DNA of 64,000 nucleotides from Lentzea atacamensis (GCF_003269295.1 NZ_QLTT01000004.1:434001-498000); one strand, 5' to 3'; counted from the stretch's first letter, positions 49,102-58,831 are shown. Translations and numbers: made by a program. Notes: a model not told the origin generated them from the sequence alone.

Positions 49102-50376
49102 ATGAGAACCGCACGACCGAGTCTCCGGCGATTCTTCCGGGCAGCTGCAGTCTTGCCGCTCCTGGCCGCCGCAACCATCGTCTCCGTCAGCTCACCTCAA
49201 CCGGCCATGGCGGCCGGCGTTCCACCGAACCCGATCGAGAAGCCGGGCTGGACCCTCGACCGGCACGACGAGTTCAACGGAAGCCTCGACAGCAGCCTGT
49301 GGATCACGAACTACCTCGAGTCGCGAACGCCGGAATGGAGATCGCGGGCGCGCTACCACTTCAGGGACAACGCCCTCGTGCTGCGCATCGACGACGACCA
49401 GCCGACCTACTACGCGGGCGGCAACCCGATGAAGGTCTCCAGCATCCAGACCGGGCAGAGAGTCGGTCTGCACCAGACGTCGCCCTTCGACCACGAGATC
49501 CCGACCGTCATGAAGTACGCACCGCAGTACGGGTACTTCGAGATCCGCGCCAAGTCCAGCGCACGACACGGGATGCACACGGCGTTCTGGACGGTCGGCA
49601 AGCAGGACACGTACGAGCAGCGAGCCGAGATCGACGTTTTCGAGCACGGGAAGGGAAAGCACGGCCTCGGCAGCTTCTACTACAGCCTGCACAAGTGGTC
49701 GGATCCGAACCTCCCGGAGGTCGGACAAACGCTTCAGGCCGGGTTCGACGTGACCTCGGACTTCCACATCTACGCTCTCGAGTGGACGCCCACGCAGATC
49801 AAGCTGTACGTCGACAACGTCCTGAAGAACACGATCAACGCCTCTCCCGCGTACGCCTCGGCGTTCCTGCTCGGGATCTACGAGAACGCGGGATGGAACG
49901 GGACGGTGAACCCCAGCGACCCGGAGCCGAAGGAGTTCGTCGTCGACTACTTCCGCGCCTACAAGAAGGCCGACCCCGGCGGGATCGTCAGCGGCGCCAC
50001 CTACAAGATCAAAAATGTGGCCACGGGCAGGTACCTGGACTCGGAGAACAACGGCGGACTCACCGTCGCGTCCGGCACCTCGTACGACGACCAGAACTGG
50101 GTCGTCACCCAGCACTCCTCCGGCGCGTGGACCGTTCGCAACGCCAGGAGCGGGCGGTTCTACCTGGACACCGACACCACCGGTAACAGGGTGGTGTGGA
50201 ACTCCGGCGAAGTCAGCACGGACTCGTTGTGGAGCCTCGAGCCGGCCGGTGGGGGATGGCGTCTGAACAACAGCACCTCCGGCAGGGACCACCTGTACAC
50301 GACCGCGGCCGGTGAGGTGAAGTGGAACACCGGCTCCACCGACAACACGACGGTCTGGTCGTTCGAACGACGGTAG
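49102..50376 (+). CDS. Secreted GH16 beta-glucanase with ricin-like C-terminal domain
   Basis: The 424-residue protein has a signal peptide (AAAVLPLLAAATIVSVSS, cleavage after AMA) and a GH16 catalytic domain (about 40-290) with the motif AEIDVFEHG, in which E176 is the nucleophile, D178 the helper and E181 the acid/base. GH16 enzymes cleave beta-1,3, beta-1,3-1,4 glucans, agar or carrageenan. The C-terminal 130 residues repeat short W-containing units (YKIKNVATGRYLDSENNG, QNWVV, LWSLEP, TVWSFE) like a ricin-type trefoil. The tail matches that of the gene at 47272. GGGGACAACAG precedes the ATG. Confidence 0.85.
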   Translation: MRTARPSLRRFFRAAAVLPLLAAATIVSVSSPQPAMAAGVPPNPIEKPGWTLDRHDEFNGSLDSSLWITNYLESRTPEWRSRARYHFRDNALVLRIDDDQPTYYAGGNPMKVSSIQTGQRVGLHQTSPFDHEIPTVMKYAPQYGYFEIRAKSSARHGMHTAFWTVGKQDTYEQRAEIDVFEHGKGKHGLGSFYYSLHKWSDPNLPEVGQTLQAGFDVTSDFHIYALEWTPTQIKLYVDNVLKNTINASPAYASAFLLGIYENAGWNGTVNPSDPEPKEFVVDYFRAYKKADPGGIVSGATYKIKNVATGRYLDSENNGGLTVASGTSYDDQNWVVTQHSSGAWTVRNARSGRFYLDTDTTGNRVVWNSGEVSTDSLWSLEPAGGGWRLNNSTSGRDHLYTTAAGEVKWNTGSTDNTTVWSFERR

Positions 50377-50425
50377 GGAACACCGGCTTCGTGCTTGGAC
50401 CTGACTGGCAGCGGAGGAGATCGGC

Positions 50426-53400
50426 ATGGCGGCGCACGACGAAACGGAAACCGGTGCGGGCACGGTCTGGTCCGCTGAGCTGAACCGGCGCCGGTTCCTG
50501 GGCGGTGCGGTGGTCGGCGCGGGGCTGGTGGCGACGCAGCTACCGCTCGCACGCCTGGCCGCCGCCGAGGTACCGGTCCAGCTGAGCGCGGCGGCGCTGA
50601 GACCGGACGCGCGGGTCCGGGACCTGATCGCCGCGCTCACGCTGGACGAGAAGGTGGGTCTGCTGCACCAGTTCAGCGTCGCCGTCATCCGCCTCGGAAT
50701 TCCGCAGTTCCGCACCGGGACCGAGTGTCTGCACGGGTTGTCCTGGCTGGGCCACGCCACCGTCTTCCCTCAGAACACCGGCCTGGCGATGACCTGGAAC
50801 CCGGCGCTCATGTCGAAGGTGGGCAACGTCATCGGGCAGGAGACGCGCGCCTACAACAGCGTCGACGCCCGCTTCAACGGCATCGACCTCTGGGGTCCGG
50901 TCGTCGACCTCGCGCGTGATCCGCGCAGCGGCCGCGCCTCGGAGAGCATGGGGGAGGACGTCACGCTGGCCGCAATCATGTCGACGGCGATGGCACGGGG
51001 GATGAAGGGGAACGATCCCTTCTACTACCAGAGCATCCCGACGCTCAAGCACGTCGCGGCCTACGGACAGGAGGCTTCGCGCACCTCGTACTCCGCCAAC
51101 GCGACGCCGCGGAACCTGCACGAGTACTACTTGCGCGTCTTCCGGAAGGGGATCGAGTCAGGCGCGGCGAACGGGATGATGACCTCCTACAACCTCGTCA
51201 ACGGCAAGCCCACGATGGTCTTCCCGGAGATGATGTCCACCGTCTACGAGGACTGGGTTGCGGGCGGTTACGGGAACTGCGCCTACTTCAACGTCACCGA
51301 CGCCGGGTCACCGGGCAACCTGACCGGCTCCAACGGCTACTACCCGAACAACTCGGTGGGGCAGGCCGCCGCGATGGCCGACTCGATCAAGAACGGCGTC
51401 GCCGTCATGACGCCGGGCGACACGGACACGCCCAGCACGCGCCGCCCGATCTACGAGGCGCTGGCCCGCGGCATGCTGACCGGCGCGGACATCGACAAAG
51501 CGGTCCACGGCATCCTGATGGTGCGCCTGCACGCCGGTGACCTCGACACCGAGCCGGCCAACCCGTACAAGCGGCTGAACAAGCGCAACGCCTTGACCAC
51601 GCCCGCGCACAACGCCGTCGCGGCCCAGGCCGCACGGGAACAGGTCGTGCTGCTGAAGAACACCGACCACGTGCTGCCGCTGGACAAGTCGCTTTCGCGG
51701 CTGGCCCTCGTCGGCCCGCTCGCCGACGAGAACTCCACCGACTTCTACGCCGGCACCTATCCGTACACGACCTACATCAAGGACGAGGTCGCGGCGAAAC
51801 TGAAGGGAGGCGCGAACTCCCTCGCCTTCACCCGTGGGCTCAACGTGATCGGCCTGCGGGTCGTCAACGGCACCGGCACGCCCGACGGCAAGTTCCTGAC
51901 CGCGGGCGGCACCGCGGACGCGTCTCTCACCGGGTCGGCCACCTCCGCTGAGGATCCGCTGGCCCAGTTCTACGACTACGACTACGGATACAACAACCAT
52001 CTGCTGCGTTCGGTCGCCCACGACCGCTACCTCGCGGCCCGCGGCGCCGGCAACACGGTGATGGCCGATGCCGACCCGCCCGGCTACCAGAGCCCTCACC
52101 GCTCCAGCCAGCAGTGGACGACCGACCAGAACCTCGGGATCGTCAGCCGGTCCGGAACCACGGTGTCGCTGCGCTTCGCGAAGAGCACCGGCATCGTCAG
52201 CCCGACGGCGAACCCCAACGTGCAGGTGGACACCAGCGCGCCTTACGCCGTGCGGCACGACGGCTCGGCGTCCAGCCCCAACCGGCAGTTCCAGCTCGTC
52301 ACCGTCAAGGACGGCATCGCCGACGCGGTCGCCAAGGCGTCCTCGGCCCCGGTAGCGGTGGTGGTCGTCGGCGACCAGCCGCACCTGACCTCGCGTGAGA
52401 CGCAGGACCGGCTCACCACTCTGCCCGACATCAAGCTGCCGCCCCACCAGCAGCAGCTCGTCGACGCGGTTGCCGCCGCCAACCCGAACACGGTCGTGGT
52501 GGTCGTCGGCAGCTACCCGTTCGACCTGCGCGCCATCGCCGCGAACCCGAACGTGAAGGCAATCGTCTACACCAGCCATGCCGGCCAGGAGCTCGGCTCG
52601 GCGGTCGCCGACGTGCTCTTCGGCGACCACGCCCCGGCGGGGCGGCTCAACCAGACCTGGTACCCCGGCCTCGACGCGCTGCCGACGATCTCCGACTACG
52701 ACATCATCAAGGGCAAGCGCACCTACGAGTACTACGACGGCGACGTCCTCTACCCCTTCGGGTACGGACTGACGTACACGTCGTTCCGCTACAGCAATCT
52801 CACCGTGAACCCGGCCTCGGCGCGCAACACCCGTGATCCGGACGTCGCGGTGGGTCTCACCGTGACCAACACCGGCGCTGTGGCCAGCGATGACGTCGTG
52901 CAGGTGTACGCGAGTTACCGCCACAGCGCCGAGTCGCGCGTCGAACACCCGAAGAAGCAACTGATCGGCTTCCAGCGCGTCCATCTCGCCCCAGGCCGGT
53001 CCCGGCGCGTCACCATCAGCGCCAAGCTGTCCGACCTCGCGATCTGGGACGTGTCACGCAGCCGCTTCTTCGTGGAGCCCGGCCGCTACACGATCAGCGC
53101 CGGCCGCTCGTCCTCCGACGCGGACCAGTTGGTGTCACGCACCCTGACCGTGACCGGTGATCCGATCCCGGCCCGGGACCTGACTCGCGTCACGCCGGCC
53201 TGCGACTTCGACGACCACTCGTTCACGAGCCGGACATCGACCGGTCTGCAGGCCGACGTCGTGCCGACGTCGGTCAGCGAGGACAACACCTACGGCATCC
53301 TGGCCAGGACGGCAGGAGCGTGGGTGAAGTACGCCGACGTCAGCTTCGGACGCCGGTCGACGGGAATCACGGTCCGCGCGTCCAACCCGAACCCCTCAGC

Positions 53401-54859
53401 GTCGAACGTCGCGGTGTGGAGCGGTGGGCCGAGCGCGGACCAGGGCGGAACGCGGATCGGGACGATCACCGTCGCGCCCACCGGCAACGCCCAGACGTTC
53501 GTCAACGCGGGTGCCGGGCTGACGAGGCCCAGCGGCCGCACCGCCGACCTGTACCTCGTCTTCCCCGACGCCGGCGTGAGCGTCAAATGGCTCAGGCTGG
53601 GAGCGGTGGCACCGGCGACGAGCGCGGACGTCTCGATCACCTCGAACCTCTTCGGCTCCAGTGCGGCCACGTCCCTGGGCCGTGCTCGCGTCCGGGTCCC
53701 CGCCACGATCGAGCAGCAGTCCGCGAGCCTGCTCCTGGAAGCACAGTTGCGCGGGACCGGAGTCGTCACCGGTCCGCCGACCTGGGCGGTGACCGCGCCC
53801 GACGGCGGCCCCACGACACTCGCGACGATCAACAGTTCCGGCCAGCTGACCGCCACCGGCGCAGGCGACGGGACCGTCCGCGTCACCGCGACCTATGCCA
53901 CCTCGAACGGGACGGCCGCCGCCGGGCTCCCGGTGACCCTCAAGAACCAGGCCGTACCCGCGGGCACCGAACCCGAGGCGATCATCATTCGCAGCGGCCA
54001 CGACTCGCGTCCGCGCGACATTTCCTGGGGGCCCAACCAGTTCTCCCGGTTCGGGGCGATCGACCAGCATCGAGGCTCGCTGGTGCTGTCGGCGGTCACC
54101 TACCCGTTCCCGTCGGAGGCTCGGCCCGTCACCTTCGAGCTCACCGACGAGAAGGGCCGTCCCACCGCCCTCGCGGAGATCACCGCGTCTGCGGCGGGTT
54201 TCATCGAGGGCCAGACCTCCGGCAACCACAACCGGGCGTGGAACTGCACGATCCGCGCGACGGGCGCCGGTGACGGCCACGTCCACCTCAAGGCGACCAC
54301 GGGCAACGGGCTGTCCTGCACGACCCGGGTCGTGATCCAGGGGCAGACGAACAAGAACGCCTTCGCCGTCCGGCACGAGGCGCAACTGTTCGACGCCTCC
54401 GGAAACATCAGCGGCGCCCCGTCGAACCTGCGCGCGGACAACGTCCACGGTGATGATGTCGGCCTGCAGCTGAACAGGATCCGCAACGGTGACTGGGCGG
54501 CCTATCACAAGATCGACTTTCGGGACGTCACCAGAGCCAGCCTGACGATCAACTACGTCAAGGTGTCGACCGAGCCGGCCCTGATCACCATCAAGGCAGA
54601 CGATCCGGTCAACGGGGCCGTGCTCGGCAGCGTGACTGTCACCGGAGACCACGACCTCAACTCGGTGGCCGACCACCGCAACCCGCTCTACCACTGGCGG
54701 CGGACAACCGTGCCGATCACCGCCCTGCCCGGTGTTCACGACCTGTACTTCGTGTTCGGCATCTCGCCCGCCATCCCCGACACCGATATCTCGAACACCT
54801 ACGGCGCCGTCGCCGGCTGGCTCGACCTCGGCATCAACTGGTTCAGGATCGGCTGCTGA
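50426..54859 (+). CDS. Large Tat-exported GH3 glycosidase with Fn3, Ig-like and CBM6-type modules
   Basis: At 1477 residues this is far longer than a usual GH3 enzyme (700-900). It starts with a Tat signal (NRRRFLGGAVVGAGLVATQL). The GH3 N-domain follows (RDLIAALTLDEKVGLLHQFS, FRTGTECLHGLSW, nucleophile Asp about 292 in NVTDAGS), then the C-domain (VVLLKNTDHVLPLD, VVVVGSYPF, YPFGYGLTYTSF), with a roughly 150-residue insertion containing RSVAHDRYLAARG. After it come a fibronectin-like domain, a CBM6-like module (FDDHSFTSRTSTGLQADVVP), a bacterial Ig-like domain, another beta module (VTYPFPSEARPVTFELTD) and a last CBM6-like module. It probably releases glucose or xylose from oligosaccharides at the cell surface. 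Confidence 0.85.
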   Translation: MAAHDETETGAGTVWSAELNRRRFLGGAVVGAGLVATQLPLARLAAAEVPVQLSAAALRPDARVRDLIAALTLDEKVGLLHQFSVAVIRLGIPQFRTGTECLHGLSWLGHATVFPQNTGLAMTWNPALMSKVGNVIGQETRAYNSVDARFNGIDLWGPVVDLARDPRSGRASESMGEDVTLAAIMSTAMARGMKGNDPFYYQSIPTLKHVAAYGQEASRTSYSANATPRNLHEYYLRVFRKGIESGAANGMMTSYNLVNGKPTMVFPEMMSTVYEDWVAGGYGNCAYFNVTDAGSPGNLTGSNGYYPNNSVGQAAAMADSIKNGVAVMTPGDTDTPSTRRPIYEALARGMLTGADIDKAVHGILMVRLHAGDLDTEPANPYKRLNKRNALTTPAHNAVAAQAAREQVVLLKNTDHVLPLDKSLSRLALVGPLADENSTDFYAGTYPYTTYIKDEVAAKLKGGANSLAFTRGLNVIGLRVVNGTGTPDGKFLTAGGTADASLTGSATSAEDPLAQFYDYDYGYNNHLLRSVAHDRYLAARGAGNTVMADADPPGYQSPHRSSQQWTTDQNLGIVSRSGTTVSLRFAKSTGIVSPTANPNVQVDTSAPYAVRHDGSASSPNRQFQLVTVKDGIADAVAKASSAPVAVVVVGDQPHLTSRETQDRLTTLPDIKLPPHQQQLVDAVAAANPNTVVVVVGSYPFDLRAIAANPNVKAIVYTSHAGQELGSAVADVLFGDHAPAGRLNQTWYPGLDALPTISDYDIIKGKRTYEYYDGDVLYPFGYGLTYTSFRYSNLTVNPASARNTRDPDVAVGLTVTNTGAVASDDVVQVYASYRHSAESRVEHPKKQLIGFQRVHLAPGRSRRVTISAKLSDLAIWDVSRSRFFVEPGRYTISAGRSSSDADQLVSRTLTVTGDPIPARDLTRVTPACDFDDHSFTSRTSTGLQADVVPTSVSEDNTYGILARTAGAWVKYADVSFGRRSTGITVRASNPNPSASNVAVWSGGPSADQGGTRIGTITVAPTGNAQTFVNAGAGLTRPSGRTADLYLVFPDAGVSVKWLRLGAVAPATSADVSITSNLFGSSAATSLGRARVRVPATIEQQSASLLLEAQLRGTGVVTGPPTWAVTAPDGGPTTLATINSSGQLTATGAGDGTVRVTATYATSNGTAAAGLPVTLKNQAVPAGTEPEAIIIRSGHDSRPRDISWGPNQFSRFGAIDQHRGSLVLSAVTYPFPSEARPVTFELTDEKGRPTALAEITASAAGFIEGQTSGNHNRAWNCTIRATGAGDGHVHLKATTGNGLSCTTRVVIQGQTNKNAFAVRHEAQLFDASGNISGAPSNLRADNVHGDDVGLQLNRIRNGDWAAYHKIDFRDVTRASLTINYVKVSTEPALITIKADDPVNGAVLGSVTVTGDHDLNSVADHRNPLYHWRRTTVPITALPGVHDLYFVFGISPAIPDTDISNTYGAVAGWLDLGINWFRIGC

Positions 54860-54911
54860 TCAGAGGGCGTTCCATTGTGGCGACATCGCCGCTACGGTCC
54901 AGGCGAGTCTG

Positions 54912-54927
54912 ATCGAAGCGTTTCGAT
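54912..54927. promoter_or_regulatory. LacI-family operator before the ABC importer
   Basis: ATCGAA and TTCGAT form an inverted repeat around GCGT (54912-54927), the pattern of LacI-type operators in sugar operons. It sits 44 bases before the ATG of the binding-protein gene and differs in sequence from the GGAAAGCGCTTTCC site at 46783, though both centre on CG. Confidence 0.55.
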
Positions 54928-54970
54928 TCGAATTCGACAATTAGTTCGTTCGCAATGCGAGGAGGGGTCG

Positions 54971-56266
54971 ATGACTGGGGTGAAGGGGCTGTCCAAGCGG
55001 GCTCTCGCAGCCATGCTGGCCGCCGCGCTGGTGATCGCCGGGTGCGGGTCGGGATCCGGTGACGACGGGCCGAGGACGCTGAAACTCTGGCACTACGAAG
55101 GCCCGGACAGCGCGATGGGGGTGGCGTGGGCCGAGGCGATCAAGCAGTTCGAGTCGACCCACCCCGGTGTGAAGGTGGAGTTCGAGGAGAAGGGCTTCGA
55201 GCAGATCCAGAAGACGGCACCGATGGTGCTCAACTCCAAGGACGCGCCGGATGTCCTGGAGTACAACAAGGGCAACGCGACCGCGGGCCTGCTGTCGAGG
55301 CAGGGGCTGCTGACCGACATCACCGACGAGGTGACGAAGCGCGGCTGGGACAAGCAGCTGAGCCAGAACATCCAGACCACCGCCCGCTACGACGAGCGGG
55401 GCGTGATGGGGTCGGGCAAGTGGTTCGGTGTGCCGAACTACGCCGAGTACGTGATGGCCTTCTACAACAAGGACATGTTCGCGAAGCAGGGGATCGCGGT
55501 GCCGACGACGATCGCGGAGCTGACGGCGGCGATGGACAAGTTCGTCGCGGCCGGCATCACGCCGCTCGCCGTCGGTGGCGCCGAGTACCCGGCGCACCAG
55601 ATCATGTACCAGCTCGCGCTTTCCAAGGCGGACAAGGGCTGGGTGGACCGGTTCCAGCGGTACACCGGCTCCGTGGACTTCCACGACCCGGCCTGGACGT
55701 ACGGCGCGGAGACGTTCGCCGACTGGGTGAAGAAGGGCTACGTCAGCAAGGACTCGGCCGGGGTGAAGGCCGAGGACATGGGTGTGTCGTTCATGCAGGG
55801 CAAGCACCCGATCATGATCACGGGCACGTGGTGGTACGGCCGGCTGGCCGCCGGGATCAAGGACTTCCAGTGGGGGTCGTTCCTGTGGCCGGGGCTGACC
55901 GCCGGGTCCGCGGGCAACATGTGGGTGGTGCCGCAGGGCTCGAAGAACAAGGACCTGGCCTACGACTTCATCGCGATCACCATGTCGCCGCAGATCCAGG
56001 ACAAGCTCAGGGACGCGGGCGGTGTGCCCGTCGCGGACAGCGGTTCGCCCGCCGCGTCGCCGCAGATCAAGGAGCTCACCGAGAACTTCAAGACCCTGAG
56101 CGGGGGCGACCGCCTGGCCTTCTACCCGGACTGGCCCGCACCCGGCTACTACGACGTGCAGGTCTCCGCGGTGCAGAAGCTGATCACCGGCACGGCCACG
56201 CCGCGGCAGGCGCTGGACGAGCTGGCCAAGCCGTACCAGGAGAACCTGGCGAACGTCGGCAAATGA
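54971..56266 (+). CDS. Sugar ABC transporter substrate-binding lipoprotein
   Basis: The 431-residue protein is a family 1 extracellular solute-binding lipoprotein. A signal peptide ends in the lipobox VIAGC with the lipid-bearing cysteine at residue 25. The mature part shows LKLWHYEGPDSAMGVAWAEA, FESTHPGVKVEFEEKGF, PDVLEYNKGN and YNKDMFAKQGIAVPTTIAEL, as in oligosaccharide-binding proteins. GGAGGGG precedes the ATG. Two permease genes follow with ATGA overlaps. Neighbouring glycosidases suggest that beta-gluco-oligosaccharides are the ligand, which is inference. Confidence 0.88.
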   Translation: MTGVKGLSKRALAAMLAAALVIAGCGSGSGDDGPRTLKLWHYEGPDSAMGVAWAEAIKQFESTHPGVKVEFEEKGFEQIQKTAPMVLNSKDAPDVLEYNKGNATAGLLSRQGLLTDITDEVTKRGWDKQLSQNIQTTARYDERGVMGSGKWFGVPNYAEYVMAFYNKDMFAKQGIAVPTTIAELTAAMDKFVAAGITPLAVGGAEYPAHQIMYQLALSKADKGWVDRFQRYTGSVDFHDPAWTYGAETFADWVKKGYVSKDSAGVKAEDMGVSFMQGKHPIMITGTWWYGRLAAGIKDFQWGSFLWPGLTAGSAGNMWVVPQGSKNKDLAYDFIAITMSPQIQDKLRDAGGVPVADSGSPAASPQIKELTENFKTLSGGDRLAFYPDWPAPGYYDVQVSAVQKLITGTATPRQALDELAKPYQENLANVGK

Positions 56267-57159
56267 TCGCGAAGACGTTGCGGGACCGCGGCTCGTACCT
56301 GCTGTTCCTGATCCCCGGCGCGCTGTTGCTGGTCGCGGTGATCCTGGTGCCGTTCGCGATGAACATCGGCATCAGCTTCACCCGGTGGCAGGGCGTCGGC
56401 GATCCGAAGTGGACCGGGCTGGACAACTACACGCGGCTGCTCGGCGACGGCACGTTCTGGTCGTCGTTCCAGCACAACCTCGCGCTCGTGGTGGCGATGG
56501 CGATCCTGCCGACAGCCATCGGGCTGGTGATCGCGGCGGCGTTGTTCGACGTGATCGGCAAGAGGTTCGGGCAGCGGGCGGCGAGCGTGCTGCGTGCGTG
56601 CGTCTACCTGCCGCAGGTGCTGCCGATCGCGGTGGCGGGCATCGTGTGGAGCTGGATCCTGGCTCCGCAGGGCGCGCTCAACGAGTTCCTCGGCGTGGTC
56701 GGGCTGGGCTCGCTGGGGCAGAACTGGCTGGGCGACCCGGAAGTCGCGCTGTGGAGCGTGATGGGTGTGCTGCTGTGGATCCAGATCGGGTATCCGGTGG
56801 TGATCTTCATGGCGGGCCTGCAGCGGGCGGACCCGTCGCTGTACGAGGCCGCCGAGCTGGACGGCGCGTCGTGGTGGGGCCGGTTCTGGCACGTGACCGT
56901 GCCGCAGATCCGGCCAGAGGTCTTCGTGGTGCTGCTGACGTGCACGATCGCCGCGCTGAAGGTGTTCGGGCCGATCTACGTGCTGACCAGGGGCGGTCCT
57001 GGCGGGGCGACGAACGTCCCGTCCTACTTCTCGTTCCAGAACTTCTTCGAGAAGACCCAGGTCGGCTACGGCGCGGCGATCGCGACCGTCCTCACCGTGC
57101 TGATCCTCATCCTCACCACGGTGTTCCTGAAGGTGCAGAACCGGGGTGAGCGCGCGTGA
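56263..57159 (+). CDS. Sugar ABC transporter permease (MalF type)
   Basis: The 298-residue membrane protein has six helices and the coupling-loop EAA motif EAAELDGASWWGRFWHVTVPQ. It belongs to the carbohydrate uptake CUT1 family, partnering the second permease. ATG 56263 overlaps the binding-protein stop. The upstream open frame that reaches back to 55126 is antisense-like read-through, not coding. Confidence 0.88.
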   Translation: MIAKTLRDRGSYLLFLIPGALLLVAVILVPFAMNIGISFTRWQGVGDPKWTGLDNYTRLLGDGTFWSSFQHNLALVVAMAILPTAIGLVIAAALFDVIGKRFGQRAASVLRACVYLPQVLPIAVAGIVWSWILAPQGALNEFLGVVGLGSLGQNWLGDPEVALWSVMGVLLWIQIGYPVVIFMAGLQRADPSLYEAAELDGASWWGRFWHVTVPQIRPEVFVVLLTCTIAALKVFGPIYVLTRGGPGGATNVPSYFSFQNFFEKTQVGYGAAIATVLTVLILILTTVFLKVQNRGERA

Positions 57160-57968
57160 AACGCCATGCCGTGCTCTGGTCGCTGATCGTGCTCGCGGTC
57201 GTGATGCTGGCACCGTTCGTGATCGTGGCCCTGAACGCGCTCAAGACTCCGGCGCAGTACGCGTCCGACGGGCCGCTGGCGTTGCCCAGCGACATCACCT
57301 TCCAGGGCGTCATCGACTTCTGGGACCGGGTCGGGTTCGGCCAGAAGCTGTTGAACAGCTTCATCATCAGCGGTTCGGTCGCGGTGCTGGCGGTCGTCGT
57401 GTCGGTGCTGAACGCCTACGCGCTGGGCATCGGCCGGATCCGCGGCAGATCGTGGATTCTGATCGCCTTCCTGGTGGCGAACACGCTGCCGCAGGAAGCG
57501 ATGGTGTACCCGTTGTACTTCCTGGCCAAGGAAACCGGGCTGTACGACACGCAGCTCAGCGTGATCATCATCTTCACGATCATCCAGGCCGCGTTCGGCA
57601 CCTACCTGTTGTCCTCGACCTACGCCGGGTTCCCGCACGAGCTGCTCGAGGCGGCTCGGATCGACGGCGCGAACAAGTGGCAGACCCTGGTCCGGATCGT
57701 GGTGCCGATCAGCAGGCCGACCCTGGGTGTGCTGTTCGTCTTCTCGTTCATCTGGACGTGGAACGAGTTCTTCCTGCCGCTGGTCCTGCTCATCTCCAAC
57801 GACACCCAGACCGTGCCGGTAGCGTTGGGTGTGCTGCAGGGCCAGCGGCTGATGGACGCGACGATGACCAGTGCCTCGGCGTTGCTCGGCGTGATCCCCG
57901 CCATCGCGTTCTTCCTGATCTTCCAGCGCACCCTCACGCGGGGCATCACCGCGGGAGCGGTCAAGTGA
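57156..57968 (+). CDS. Sugar ABC transporter permease (MalG type)
   Basis: The 270-residue protein has six helices, with the EAA motif EAARIDGANKWQTLVRIVVPI and the C-terminal FQRTLTRGITAGAVK ending seen in MalG-type CUT1 permeases. Its GTG start overlaps the first permease stop. No ATPase gene follows; actinomycete CUT1 importers usually share a single MsiK ATPase encoded elsewhere. Confidence 0.88.
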   Translation: MKRHAVLWSLIVLAVVMLAPFVIVALNALKTPAQYASDGPLALPSDITFQGVIDFWDRVGFGQKLLNSFIISGSVAVLAVVVSVLNAYALGIGRIRGRSWILIAFLVANTLPQEAMVYPLYFLAKETGLYDTQLSVIIIFTIIQAAFGTYLLSSTYAGFPHELLEAARIDGANKWQTLVRIVVPISRPTLGVLFVFSFIWTWNEFFLPLVLLISNDTQTVPVALGVLQGQRLMDATMTSASALLGVIPAIAFFLIFQRTLTRGITAGAVK

Positions 57969-58135
57969 TGTCGAAGCCCAGGGGAGCGCCTTGGAGGAAA
58001 CGCCTTCGAGACGGGCCCGCGTGATCCGCCAGCCGTCAGCGACACCACGGCGTCGGCGCAGGTGTCCTCCAGCCGGGCCTGCTCGTACCCCTCGCCGAGG
58101 AACCGCTCGAGCGCCCTGGCTTCGATCGTGGCCCA

Positions 58136-58372
58136 GATCAGAGCCAGGCGGTCGCGGACTACGCCGCCGAGCCGGAACGGGAGCTGACCCGGCTCCGGCT
58201 CGTCGCCGCGACCGCGGCTTTCCGGGTCGGGCTCGACATGTGGGTGGCGGGGGACGCCCGGTCCGACCTCGCCCGGCTCGTCCTCGACAACCTCGACGAC
58301 CTCACCGCCGGCGTCCTCGCCCGACGGGCATCAGGGGCCGGTGAGGACTCCCGCCCCAGCGGACCGCGGTGA
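58136..58372 (+). pseudogene. TetR-type regulator, C-terminal remnant
   Basis: The frame reads DQSQAVADYAAEPERELTRL followed by AFRVGLDMWVAGDARSDLAR and LVLDNLDDLTAGVLARR, a helical C-terminal ligand-domain end as in TetR proteins. No helix-turn-helix half is found in any frame of 57969-58135, so the regulator is truncated. The assignment is tentative because C-terminal domains of this family vary. Confidence 0.45.
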
Positions 58373-58404
58373 TCCCGTCCCTGGCTGACGACGGCGGTAG
58401 ATGA

Positions 58405-58782
58405 TCAGACGCCTCGCAGGGGCGGGTACGGCTCGTCGGGGGTGTGCGGCGGTGAAGTCCGGGTGTTGAGGTTTCGGGCTTCCTCGAGCTGGTCCTCGAG
58501 GGTGACGATGCGGCAGGCCGCGTCCAGCCCGATGCCCTCGTCGAGCAGCGCGCGGACGCGGGCGGCGAGGCGCAGTTGCTGGCGGGAGTAGCGGCGGTGG
58601 CCGCCGGCGGAGCGTTGCGGCTCGATGAGTTTCGCCTCGTCGAGGCTGCGCAGGAAGGCGGCGCTGGTGTTGAGCATCTCCGCGGCACGGCCCATGGTGT
58701 ACGCGGGGTAGTGGTCGTCGTCGAGGTTCTCGGCCGCGGTGTGCGGCTCGCCGGATTCCGGCCGGGGGGTCTCAGGGGTCAT
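58405..58782 (-). CDS. MerR-type DNA-binding protein
   Basis: The 125-residue protein contains a MerR helix-turn-helix (YTMGRAAEMLNTSAAFLRSL, DEAKLIEPQRSAGGHRRYSR) and a short dimerisation helix (AACRIVTLEDQLEEARN). The first 25 residues are polar and disordered-looking. It lacks an effector domain, like small MerR proteins such as HspR or BldC relatives. It is divergent from nothing identifiable and its promoter must lie in the gene-free stretch upstream. Confidence 0.8.
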   Translation of the reverse strand: MTPETPRPESGEPHTAAENLDDDHYPAYTMGRAAEMLNTSAAFLRSLDEAKLIEPQRSAGGHRRYSRQQLRLAARVRALLDEGIGLDAACRIVTLEDQLEEARNLNTRTSPPHTPDEPYPPLRGV

Positions 58783-58800
58783 CGCGCCTCCGCATCACGA

Positions 58801-58831
58801 GGGGCCCCGATGCGCGTAGCACCGGGGCCCC
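58801..58831. terminator. GC hairpin followed by GTTTTTG, orphan
   Basis: GGGGCCCCG (58801-58809) pairs with CGGGGCCCC (58823-58831) over a 13-base loop, and GAGGGTTTTTGGG follows on the plus strand. That is a terminator shape for a plus-strand transcript, yet no plus-strand gene precedes it; only the 5' end of the MerR gene on the other strand is there. It could end read-through from the ABC operon or a small RNA. Confidence 0.45.

Noticed and set aside
55126..57159. 677-residue frame reaching from the binding-protein gene into the permease
   Set aside because: The portion before ATG 56263 is out of frame with the clear solute-binding protein and is a shadow.
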